Source of the DNA: Patulibacter sp. SYSU D01012
GTDB lineage: Bacteria > Actinomycetota > Thermoleophilia > Solirubrobacterales > Solirubrobacteraceae
Length of the DNA stretch: 64,000 nucleotides
Direction of reading: 5' to 3'
NCBI RefSeq assembly: GCF_017916475.1
Contig: NZ_JAFMTB010000001.1
Location: 992,001 to 1,056,000, forward strand
Positions 9,458 through 16,057 of the stretch are shown here, in pieces. The notes under the pieces are model-generated. The model was given only the letters and a program-made list of their open reading frames with translations, was not told the origin of the DNA and searched no databases. Positions within the stretch are counted from its first letter, which is position 1, and the number at the start of each line of letters is the position of its first letter. The position numbers and the translations under genes are program-made.

Positions 9458-9464
9458 TCCGGGG

Positions 9465-9493
9465 TTGCCCGATCGGCGCCGCTCGTGCATGAT
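9465..9493 (+). promoter_or_regulatory. Sigma-70-type promoter for the ilvB leader
   Basis: TTGCCC (9465-9470), a 17-nt spacer, and CATGAT (9488-9493) each match the vegetative consensus at four of six bases. The expected transcription start, 6-7 nt downstream, falls on the GTG of the leader peptide at 9500, implying a leaderless transcript. Confidence 0.55.
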
Positions 9494-9499
9494 GGACCT

Positions 9500-9598
9500 G
9501 TGACGATCCGTCACATCACGCCGCTTATTCCCGCGGACGCCGTAGTAGGCGTCCGCCGCGGCGTGCTCGTAGCCGGCCTCACGGCCGGCGTCCGCTAG
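9500..9598 (+). CDS. ilvB leader peptide (32 aa), branched-chain attenuator
   Basis: Frame GTG to TAG, 32 residues, rich in Ile, Leu and Val: MTIRHITPLIPADAVV is followed by GVRRGVLVAGLTAGVR. It uses codons rare in this genome (CTT, ATT, and a GTA GTA pair), the classic design of an attenuator that senses charged branched-chain tRNAs. It lies 276 nt before the acetolactate synthase start in the same orientation. The promoter at 9465-9493 would start transcription on the GTG itself, so translation would be leaderless. The GTA GTA pair sits in the loop of a perfect hairpin (9533-9556), consistent with ribosome stalling controlling RNA folding. Actinobacterial ilvB genes are known to carry such leaders; the assignment here is from sequence. 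Confidence 0.75.
   Translation: MTIRHITPLIPADAVVGVRRGVLVAGLTAGVR
9533..9595 (+). promoter_or_regulatory. Attenuator with two alternative pairings
   Basis: GCGGACGCC (9533-9541) pairs exactly with GGCGTCCGC at 9548-9556, placing GTAGTA in a 6-nt loop. The same 9-mer recurs at 9587-9595, so the first arm can choose between two partners. A further perfect stem GCCGGC / GCCGGC overlaps the distal copy. Mutually exclusive hairpins within a leader peptide are the hallmark of attenuation. Confidence 0.65.
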
Positions 9599-9706
9599 GC
9601 ACCGGAACCGCCCTCGCTCGGCCCTCGTGGCCGCCCGCGCGTTCCCGCCCAGCTCCTCCTCGATCCGCCGTCCGCCCCGCCCCGTTCCTGCGAAGGGAGC
9701 GCACTC

Positions 9707-9874
9707 GTGCGTCCGCATACCCCGACATCCACACCCGCCTCCACCACACCGCCCACCCAGCACCGCAGCCAGGTCCCCGCCACGGGCCTGGGCATGATGG
9801 TCACCTACGACCCGCGGATCCTCGCCGCGAGCGTCGCCCCGCCGCCCGCGACCCGTCCGCAGGAGGGCGCCTGA
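9707..9874 (+). CDS. Small protein (55 aa) with TGLGxMVxxDPRxLA motif, translationally coupled to ilvB, paralogue 2
   Basis: A GTG start follows a strong Shine-Dalgarno (GAAGGGAG, 7-nt spacer). The 55-codon frame ends in TGA that overlaps the acetolactate synthase ATG by one base within ATGTCG/CTGATG. The Thr/Pro-rich N-terminus is followed by QVPATGLGMMVTYDPRILA, shared with the small gene at 9248-9397. The good ribosome site, coupling to ilvB and paralogue support translation. It lies between the attenuator and ilvB, so it should be co-regulated with branched-chain amino acid supply. No known family recognised; a role with acetolactate synthase is only a guess from position. Confidence 0.6.
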   Translation: MRPHTPTSTPASTTPPTQHRSQVPATGLGMMVTYDPRILAASVAPPPATRPQEGA

Positions 9875-11778
9875 TGTCGTCCTGGTCCTCGTCCGCCCCG
9901 GGCGCCGCCGGCGCTCCGACGAGCGCGTCGCCCGACGCCGCCGCGGACGCCGCGCCGAGCGCCCGGTCCTCGGTTGCCGCGGAGGCTGCCGACGCCCCGA
10001 CGCGCGCGTCGTCCTGGGCTGCCGCGGAGGCCGCGCGGTCCACCGCCGCCGGCGCGTCGACCCCGGCCCCGCCCGCGCCCGGCCGCACCGTCCGCGGCGC
10101 CGACCGGCTCGTCCGGGCGCTGCTCGCCGAGGGCGTGCAGACGGTCTTCGGCCTGCCGGGCGGCGCGTCGCTGCCGATCCACGACGCCCTGCACGCGTCG
10201 CCGATCGAGCACGTGCTCGTGCGCCACGAGGCCGCCGCCGGCCACGCGGCCGAGGGCTACGCGAAGGCGAGCGGCCGCGTCGGGGTGGCGCTCGTCACGA
10301 GCGGCCCGGGCGCGACGAACCTCGTCACCGCGATCGCCGACGCGCACGCCGACTCGGTCCCCACGGTCTTCGTCACCGCCCAGGTGCCGACGACGCTGCG
10401 CGGCACGAACGCGTTCCAGGAGTGCGACGTCATCGGCATGACCGCGCCGATCGTCAAGCACTCGATCGCCGTCGAGCGGGCGGACGAGATCGCGGCCGCG
10501 ATCCACGAGGCGTTCCACGTCGCGCGGACCGGGCGGCCGGGGCCGGTCGTCGTCGACGTGCCGTCCGACCTGGCGAAGGCGCCGGCGCGCGCCGCGGACG
10601 GCCCCGTCTCGCTGCCGGGCTACCGCACGCGGGCGACGCCGAACGGCGGCCAGATCCGTCGGGCGGCCGAGGCGATCGCGGTGGCCGAGCGGCCGGTCGT
10701 GCTGGCGGGCGGCGGCGTCGTGCACGCCGACGCGGCCGACGCCCTGACCGCGCTGGGGCGGGACTTCGACCTGCCGGTGGTCACCACGCTGATGGCGCTG
10801 GGCACGTTCCCCGGGACGGACGAGCGGTGGCTCGGGATGCCGGGGATGTACGGCGCGCCGACGGCGAACGCCGCGCTGCAGGACGCCGACCTGATCGTCG
10901 CGGTCGGCGCGCGGTTCGACGACCGAGTGACGGGCGACCTGCGGGCGTTCGCGCCGCGGGCGCGCGTGGTGCACGTGGACGTCGACGCGGCCGAGGTCGG
11001 CAAGAACGTCGATGCGCACGTGCCGGTGGTCGGCGACGCGCGGCTGGCGCTCGAGGGCATCGCGGCCCGGCTGACGCAGATCGCGCCGGACCCCGCGCGG
11101 CTGGCGGGCTGGTGGGCGCGCATCGCGGCGTGGCGGGAGCGGTTCGCCGCGGCGGCGCCGGCGCACGGCGAGGACGCGATCTCGGCGGAGGCGACCCTCG
11201 ACCGCCTGAGCTCGCTGGCGGCGGGCGAGGCGATCGTCACGACCGACGTCGGCCAACACCAGATGTGGGCGGCGGAGCGGCTGCGCTTCGGCGGCCCGCG
11301 CCGCTGGCTGACGTCGGGCGGCCTGGGCACGATGGGCTTCGGCCTGCCGGCGGCGATCGGCGCGGCGCGCGCGGCGGCCGACGCGGGCGACGGCGAGCGC
11401 CCCGTCGTCTGCGTCAGCGGCGACGGCTCGATGCTCATGAACCTGCAGGAGCTCGCGACCGCCGCCGAGACCGGCCTGCCGGTCAAGGTCCTGCTCTTCG
11501 ACAACGCCTCGCTCGGCATGGTCCGCGAGCAGCAGGACACCCATTACGCCGGCCGCCGCATGGCCTCGACCCTGCCCGGCCTGGACTGGGAGTCCCTCGG
11601 CCGCGGCTTCGGCGTGTGGACTCGCTCGATCGACGACCCGGCCGACGTGGACGACGCCCTCGAGGCGCTGCTGTCCGAGCCCGGCCCGGCGCTGCTGCGG
11701 GTGGGGATCCCGTTCGAGGACGGCTGCGTGCCGCAGTTCGCGGCGGGCGGGGCGATGGGGGTGGTGGGGGCCGCGTAG
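9874..11778 (+). CDS. ilvB: Acetolactate synthase, catalytic (large) subunit
   Basis: A thiamine-diphosphate enzyme that condenses two pyruvates (or pyruvate plus 2-oxobutyrate) in valine, leucine and isoleucine synthesis. The catalytic glutamate is E119 in VRHEAAAGHAAEGYAKA; the FAD/central domain follows, and the diphosphate/Mg site starts at G516 in GDGSMLMN with the later N of LLFDNASLG. The tail contains GMVREQQDTHY. At 634 aa it is longer than usual because of about 70 Ala/Ser-rich residues before GRTVRGADRLVRALL. AGGAGG lies 7 nt before the ATG. Upstream attenuation is described separately. The regulatory subunit ilvN and the next enzyme ilvC, which usually follow, are not here: the next gene is a distant aldo/keto reductase on the other strand. 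Confidence 0.93.
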   Translation: MSSWSSSAPGAAGAPTSASPDAAADAAPSARSSVAAEAADAPTRASSWAAAEAARSTAAGASTPAPPAPGRTVRGADRLVRALLAEGVQTVFGLPGGASLPIHDALHASPIEHVLVRHEAAAGHAAEGYAKASGRVGVALVTSGPGATNLVTAIADAHADSVPTVFVTAQVPTTLRGTNAFQECDVIGMTAPIVKHSIAVERADEIAAAIHEAFHVARTGRPGPVVVDVPSDLAKAPARAADGPVSLPGYRTRATPNGGQIRRAAEAIAVAERPVVLAGGGVVHADAADALTALGRDFDLPVVTTLMALGTFPGTDERWLGMPGMYGAPTANAALQDADLIVAVGARFDDRVTGDLRAFAPRARVVHVDVDAAEVGKNVDAHVPVVGDARLALEGIAARLTQIAPDPARLAGWWARIAAWRERFAAAAPAHGEDAISAEATLDRLSSLAAGEAIVTTDVGQHQMWAAERLRFGGPRRWLTSGGLGTMGFGLPAAIGAARAAADAGDGERPVVCVSGDGSMLMNLQELATAAETGLPVKVLLFDNASLGMVREQQDTHYAGRRMASTLPGLDWESLGRGFGVWTRSIDDPADVDDALEALLSEPGPALLRVGIPFEDGCVPQFAAGGAMGVVGAA

Positions 11779-12028
11779 CTCCGCGGCGGTCGCCGGCGCG
11801 GGGCGAGGGTGCGGCGGGGCCGCCGGCCCGCGACGCGGGTGCGGCGGTGCGCGGCGTGGGGCGGGGCGATCGCGTTGTGGGGCGCAGCGCGCGGGGAAGG
11901 CGGACGGCCGCGGCCGCGGCGCGGCGCGCAGCCGGGGCGGGCCGCCCGCGGGTGAGGCGGGTCCAGCGCACGAGCGAGGGGGTCCAGCGCGCGACTGAGG
12001 TGCGCCGTGCCCATAGCGATGCGGGAAG

Positions 12029-12081
12029 CGCTGGTGAGGCGGATCGAGGTCGCTATGTCGCACGGATCCGCCTCACCAGCG
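12029..12081. repeat. 17-bp perfect inverted repeat (large hairpin)
   Basis: CGCTGGTGAGGCGGATC at 12029-12045 is exactly complementary to 12065-12081, with a 19-nt loop. A second possible pairing, CATAGCGA (12012-12019) with TCGCTATG (12051-12058), involves the loop. Position between convergent genes fits a bidirectional terminator, but the length and loop symmetry are greater than needed. Confidence 0.75.
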
Positions 12082-12186
12082 GAACCCGCCTCGCCCTCGG
12101 GTTGCACTGCCCACACCTCGGGCGGAACCCGCCTCGCCCTCGGGCCGCACTCCCCTCACCCGGGGCGGTACCTGCCGCAGCTCGGG
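12079..12186. repeat. 43-bp tandem repeat, three copies
   Basis: The 23-mer at 12079-12101 (GCGGAACCCGCC then TCGCCCTCGGG) recurs exactly at 12122-12144 and in degenerate form at 12165-12186. Spacing is 43 bp both times. Intergenic, no coding frame. Confidence 0.75.
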
Positions 12187-12346
12187 CGGAGCATGCCGCG
12201 TCCTCGGATCCCCGCAGCCGCACCACGACGGCCCGCACTCCGGCGCGGCGGCACGCCGTGACTCCCGGCGTTGCTGTCCGGCGTCTCCGGCGCGCCGGGC
12301 GGCGAGCGTCGCCGTGCTGGCCGTCGCCGCTCGCCGCGCCCGCCCC

Positions 12347-13183
12347 TCAGTGCCCGAACTCGTCCGAGTCGGTCACGCCGCCCTCGCCCTCGTCCAGCGC
12401 GCTGATCGCCGCGACCTCGTCCTCGCCGAGCGCGAAGTCGAAGATGTCCAGGTTCTTCCGCATCCGCTCGGGGTTGGACGACTTGGGCACCGTCACGTTG
12501 CCGAGCTCCATGTGCCAGCGCAGGACGATCTGGGCCGGGGTGCGGTCGTGGGCCTGGGCGATGCCGGCGATGACGTCGTTCTGCAGCAGGTCGCCGCCCT
12601 GGCCGATCGGGCTCCACGCCTCGCAGACGATCCCCTTGTCGGCCAGGTACGCGCGGGTGTCGGCGCGGGCCTTCGTCGGGTCGAGCTCGATCTGGTCGAC
12701 GTCGGGGGTGACGCCGGTGGCCTCGAGCACGCGGTCGACGTGCGCGGGCTTGAAGTTCGACAGGCCGATCGCCTTGACGCGGCCGTCCTCGAGCAGCTTG
12801 ACCAGCCCCTTGTAGGCGTCGACGTACGTGTCCTGCGCGGGGTTGGGCCAGTGGATGAGCAGCAGATCGAGGTAGTCGACGCCCAGCTTCTGCGCGCTGC
12901 GCTCGAAGGCCCGCTGCGCCTCGTCGACGCCGTGGTCCTCCTTGTTGAGCTTCGTCGTGACGAACAGCTCCTCGCGCGGCACCCCGCTGGCCGCCATGCC
13001 GCGGCCGACGCCGACCTCGTTGCCGTAGTTGAACGCCGTGTCGATCAGGCGGTAGCCCATCCCGACGGCGTCGACGACGGCGCGCTCGACCTCGGCGTCG
13101 TCCATCGGCCAGGTGCCGAGGCCCAGGCGCGGCATCTCGTGGCCGTTGGGCAGCTTGACGGTGGGGGCGAGGTTCGTGGTCAC
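12347..13183 (-). CDS. Aldo/keto reductase (AKR5-type, 278 aa)
   Basis: An NADPH-dependent carbonyl reductase of the TIM-barrel AKR superfamily. The catalytic tetrad is visible as Asp and Tyr in DTAFNYGNE, Lys in VTTKLNKED and His in LLIHWPNP; the cofactor loop is VPKSSNPERM. The GTG at 13183 (VTTNLAPTVKLPNG) has GGAG about 9 nt upstream and gives the usual AKR length, whereas upstream in-frame starts add about 32 Arg/Pro-rich residues with no family match. Bacterial members reduce 2,5-diketogluconate or methylglyoxal; the natural substrate here is unknown. It is a single-gene unit. Confidence 0.9.
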   Translation of the reverse strand: MTTNLAPTVKLPNGHEMPRLGLGTWPMDDAEVERAVVDAVGMGYRLIDTAFNYGNEVGVGRGMAASGVPREELFVTTKLNKEDHGVDEAQRAFERSAQKLGVDYLDLLLIHWPNPAQDTYVDAYKGLVKLLEDGRVKAIGLSNFKPAHVDRVLEATGVTPDVDQIELDPTKARADTRAYLADKGIVCEAWSPIGQGGDLLQNDVIAGIAQAHDRTPAQIVLRWHMELGNVTVPKSSNPERMRKNLDIFDFALGEDEVAAISALDEGEGGVTDSDEFGH

Positions 13184-13591
13184 GGGTCGGATCTCCGGGT
13201 CGTGGGCCGCCCTGCGGCGGGGTGCGCTCGTCCGTGTACCCGGGTGGACGCCGCCCGCCACGCCGGCCGGCGCGGGCACGGGCGTGGGCTCGGGACGGCC
13301 GGACGGCAGGGGGCACAGGCCGTGATGGGCGGCGGCTCGGCGTCCGCCTCGCCGGCCGTCGACGGTGCGCGGCTCTCCCGGGCGGCGCGCGTTCGAGGCG
13401 ACGGTAGGGGCGGAACGCGGGCAGGCGCCGGACGCGACGCAACGGCTCGCGGCGTTCGGCGGTGGAACGCGGCGAGCAGGCGCCGGTCCGGGCCCAACGG
13501 CGCGCGGCGCTGGGCGGCGGAACGGGACGGGGCGCGGATCGCAGACGCCGAGCGGGGCCCGTACGCGCCGGGGCGGGCGCAGCCCCGGCCG
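13184..13591. other. Gene-free 408-bp region
   Basis: No frame here has a ribosome site or recognisable product. It contains a degenerate tandem repeat (13412-13530) and the upstream region of the aldo/keto reductase gene. Confidence 0.65.
13412..13530. repeat. Degenerate 52-55 bp tandem repeat
   Basis: GGAACGCGG starts at 13412 and 13464 and a variant at 13519. The first two units share GCAGGCGCCGG, CAACGG and CGCGGCG in the same order. Similar in setting, not in sequence, to the repeats at 12079 and 47167. Confidence 0.5.
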
Positions 13592-13963
13592 CTACCCCTC
13601 GAGCGGCCCGCCGAGCAGGAACAGCTCGACCGAGCAGTCCGGATCGGTGCTGTTCGTGCTCATCACGGACAACACCTGGCGGCCCAGGACCGACTCCACC
13701 TGCGCCCGCAACTCGGGTCGCATCGCCTGCTGGAAGCGGCGCCGGATCGCCAGGACGTCCTCGACGCCGCCGTGGTCGGCCAGGACGCGCTCGCCCTTGG
13801 TCAGGGTGTCGTAGGCGACGACGACCGCCACGTCGCCGTTGAGGATGGCGCGGGCCCGCATGGGGCCGCGGCCGGTGTAGTCGCGCAGGCAGCGCACGAC
13901 GCACTCCGACAGGCGCGCGAGGACCTCGCCCGAGGCGCCGTCGTTCTGGTCTTCCGTGGACAC
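13592..13963 (-). CDS. DUF2294-like protein, copy 1 (123 aa)
   Basis: A single small alpha/beta domain: ECVVRCLRDYTGRGPMRARA, then DVAVVVAYDTLTKGERVLAD, and a C-terminal VLSVMSTNSTDPDCSVELFL. The pattern of a GRGP loop, a TxxER motif and a conserved end strand fits the DUF2294 (Na-translocating-decarboxylase-like name in some databases) family, whose function is unknown. GTG at 13963 is the start that keeps family length; GGAG and AAGGA lie just upstream. A second copy sits at 42667-43032 on the same strand. Cytoplasmic; no partner gene adjoins it. Confidence 0.7.
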   Translation of the reverse strand: MSTEDQNDGASGEVLARLSECVVRCLRDYTGRGPMRARAILNGDVAVVVAYDTLTKGERVLADHGGVEDVLAIRRRFQQAMRPELRAQVESVLGRQVLSVMSTNSTDPDCSVELFLLGGPLEG

Positions 13964-14175
13964 GGGTCCTTCGATCTCCGCCCCCCTCGGCAGGTCCCCG
14001 GCGGCCGGGAGGGGCAGAGCGCCAGAGGCCGGGGCACACGCCCCCTCGCAGGCCGCCGCCGCCCCGTGGGACGGCGCGGCCGCGGCGACTCGTGAGGCCC
14101 CATCGTGACAGGTCGTCCGCGCGCCGCGGGCGCGGGGATCGGCGGGCGGGCCCGAGCGACGCCGCCCCGCCGGGC

Positions 14176-14595
14176 TCAGCCGCCGGCGAGCACCACGTCG
14201 AAGCCCTCGGCGCGCAGCGTCTCGACGACCACGTCGCGGTGGTCGCCCTGGATCTCGATGACGCCGTCCTTCGCGGACCCGCCGACGCCGCAGCGCTTCT
14301 TCAGCCGCTTGGCCAGATCGCGCAGGCCCGCGTCGTCGAGGGGGACGTTCGAGACGGTCGTCGCCGTCTTGCCGCGCCGGCCGGCGGTCTCGCGCCGCAC
14401 CTTCACCCGGCCGCCGCCCTGGCCGCTGCCGCCGCGCCCCGCACTGCCGCCGCTCCCGTCCCGTCCACCGCCGCCGCGCCCACCGCGTCCCGCGCCCCCG
14501 GACGGCGCGCCCGGGTCCTGCGCGCGCCGCAGGTCGCCGTCGTCGCTGGACCACACGAGCCCGGTCTCGCGGCGGATGGGGCGCTGCTTCGCCAT
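14176..14595 (-). CDS. yciH: SUI1/eIF1-like translation factor (YciH)
   Basis: The C-terminal 75 residues form a SUI1 fold: VKVRRETAGRRGKTATTVSN, LAKRLKKRCGVGGSAKDG, IEIQGDHRDVVVETL. Bacterial YciH resembles eukaryotic eIF1 and can affect initiation fidelity under stress. The N-terminus is a Gly/Arg/Ser-rich low-complexity tail (about residues 30-60) probably contacting RNA. At 139 aa it is slightly longer than E. coli YciH because of that insert. A TACGGT element 6 nt before the ATG suggests a leaderless vegetative transcript. Confidence 0.88.
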   Translation of the reverse strand: MAKQRPIRRETGLVWSSDDGDLRRAQDPGAPSGGAGRGGRGGGGRDGSGGSAGRGGSGQGGGRVKVRRETAGRRGKTATTVSNVPLDDAGLRDLAKRLKKRCGVGGSAKDGVIEIQGDHRDVVVETLRAEGFDVVLAGG

Positions 14596-14660
14596 GCCCG
14601 GACCGTACCGGCCGGCGCGCGGGGCTGGACAGCCCGCGGCCGGCTTGCCAGGGTGCGGGC

Positions 14661-14852
14661 ATGTCCCCCGAGCAGGATCCGCGCAAGCCCTCCCGCGGTG
14701 CCGTCAGCTCCGCGACCTCCGCCGGTCTCGGCATCGGCATCGCGCTCGGCGCCGCCATCGGCCTGGCGCTCGGCAACCTGGCGCTCGGCATGGGCGTCGG
14801 CCTGGCGCTCGGCGTCGGGCTGGGCGCGGCCTACGAGCGCCGCGACGGCTGA
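14661..14852 (+). CDS. Small glycine-zipper membrane protein (63 aa)
   Basis: A short basic/polar N-terminus is followed by about 40 residues of Gly/Ala/Leu with GxxxG-type spacing (GLGIGIALGAAIGLALG, GMGVGLALGVGLGAA), ending in YERRDG. This would make one or two packed membrane helices. It lies between the divergent yciH gene and the DUF1269-type gene. Function unknown; many actinobacteria have such tiny glycine-zipper proteins. The frame is supported by composition and a clear ATG; no strong ribosome site. Confidence 0.6.
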   Translation: MSPEQDPRKPSRGAVSSATSAGLGIGIALGAAIGLALGNLALGMGVGLALGVGLGAAYERRDG

Positions 14853-14992
14853 GCCGGCTGGACGGCCGCGCCCGGGCGGGCGGCGCTGGGCCGTGGCGGC
14901 TGCCGGTCGCGTGCGCCGACCGGCACCACGCCGACCGGCACGCCGCCGCGCCGGCGCTACGATCGCCGCCCGACCCCGCCCCGGAGGCGCAC

Positions 14993-15571
14993 GTGCAGGA
15001 CAACGTCATCTCGGTCCGCTTCGACGAGCCGGCCCGCGCCCACGACGCGCTGCGCGTGCTCGAGCAGGCCGCCCGCAACGAGCACCTGCGTCTGCACGCC
15101 GCGGTCACCGTGCAGGTGCACCCGGACGGCGAGGTCCGCGTGGGAGAGCTCGAGGACGCGATCCCCGCCGGCCTGACGCGCGGCAGCGTGCTCGGCGGCG
15201 TCGTCGGGATGCTCGGCGGCCCGCTCGGGGCGCTCGTCGGCTGGGGGATCGGGGCGCGCATCGGCGCCGACGAGGGCGGCCCGCAGGACGTGCGCGAGGA
15301 GGACGCGCTGATCGCCGCGGTCGCCGAGCTGCCCGTCGGCGCGACGGCGCTCGTGGCCGAGATCGAGGAGGACGAGCCCGAGAAGCTCGACCTGCTGCTG
15401 GCGCGCCTCGGCGGCCACGTCGCCCGCCGCCCGACGGACGACGTGCTCGACGACGTCGAGCGCCACGTCCGCGCCGGCGAGGTGGAGCCGGCGGATCCGC
15501 AGGCGTCCCGCGCCTCGCGCGCCGACCGCGTCGCCGAGCTGCAGCGGCGGATCGAGGGCCGGACCGTCTGA
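14993..15571 (+). CDS. DUF1269-like membrane-associated protein (192 aa)
   Basis: GTG at 14993 has GGAGG 5-6 nt upstream. The N-terminal part resembles a ferredoxin-like fold (RVLEQAARNEHLRLHAAVTV), then a hydrophobic glycine hairpin (GSVLGGVVGMLGGPLGALVG) like those in DUF1269 stress proteins, and an acidic C-terminal domain (GATALVAEIEEDEPEKLDLL). Probably inserts one hairpin into the membrane. The family is often stress-induced; its biochemical role is unknown. Confidence 0.7.
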   Translation: MQDNVISVRFDEPARAHDALRVLEQAARNEHLRLHAAVTVQVHPDGEVRVGELEDAIPAGLTRGSVLGGVVGMLGGPLGALVGWGIGARIGADEGGPQDVREEDALIAAVAELPVGATALVAEIEEDEPEKLDLLLARLGGHVARRPTDDVLDDVERHVRAGEVEPADPQASRASRADRVAELQRRIEGRTV

Positions 15572-15588
15572 GGCCCGCGCGCCCGGCC

Positions 15589-16056
15589 TCAGCGGTCGCG
15601 GCGCAGCCGCCGCACCTGCGCGTCCGTCAGCCGCACCAGGTCGGCGGGCGCCAGCTCGATCTCGAGCCCGCGGCGGCCGGCGCTGACGTAGACGGTCTCC
15701 TGCTCCAGCGCGCTGTCGTCGACCAGGGTCGGCAGCCGCCGGCGCTGGCCGAGCGGGCTGATGCCGCCGGCGACGTACCCGGTCGTCCGCTCCGCCTTCG
15801 CCATCGGCGCCAGCTCGACGCGCTTGCCCAGGGCGCGCAGGTCGAGCGTGTCGGCGGCCGGCACGATGCAGACCGCCAGGCCGTCGTCGCGGCTGACGAC
15901 GAGGGTCTTGAAGACGCGCGCGGGGTCCAGGCCCAGCGCCTCGGTCGCCTCGAGCGCGTACGAGTCGGCCGACGGGTCGTGCTCGTACTCGTGCAGGCGG
16001 AAGTCGACGCCGGACTTCCGCGCCGCGATCGTCGCCGGGGTCTCGCGCGCCGCCAC
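15589..16056 (-). CDS. ybaK: Cys-tRNA(Pro)/Cys-tRNA(Cys) deacylase, YbaK/EbsC family
   Basis: A 155-aa single-domain trans-editing factor that hydrolyses misacylated Cys-tRNA(Pro). Family landmarks: HEYEHDPSADSYALEATEAL, FKTLVV near the Lys of the active site, VPAADTLDLRALGKR, and GYVAGGISPLGQRRRLP. The GTG start lies 1 nt after the stop of the upstream FUSC gene, so both are probably one transcript. It is cytoplasmic and associates with prolyl-tRNA synthetase in other bacteria. Confidence 0.92.
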   Translation of the reverse strand: MAARETPATIAARKSGVDFRLHEYEHDPSADSYALEATEALGLDPARVFKTLVVSRDDGLAVCIVPAADTLDLRALGKRVELAPMAKAERTTGYVAGGISPLGQRRRLPTLVDDSALEQETVYVSAGRRGLEIELAPADLVRLTDAQVRRLRRDR

Positions 16057-16057
16057 G

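Larger units (their letters stand above)
11779..12346. other. Gene-free 568-bp region with hairpin and repeats
   Basis: No convincing gene: frames here are GC-skew shadows lacking ribosome sites. The stretch holds a 17-bp perfect inverted repeat (12029-12081) and a 43-bp direct repeat (12079-12186), both annotated below. It separates the convergent ilvB and aldo/keto reductase genes, so it acts at least as a shared 3' flank. Confidence 0.7.

Noticed and set aside
12007-12261. 84-codon frame in the gap after ilvB
   Set aside because: It runs through the hairpin and 43-bp repeats, has no ribosome site, and its sequence is repeat-derived.
14605-14610. CGGTAC before yciH as another SigB-type box
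   Set aside because: TACGGT 6 nt before the ATG is a better vegetative leaderless -10 and no GNTT box precedes it.
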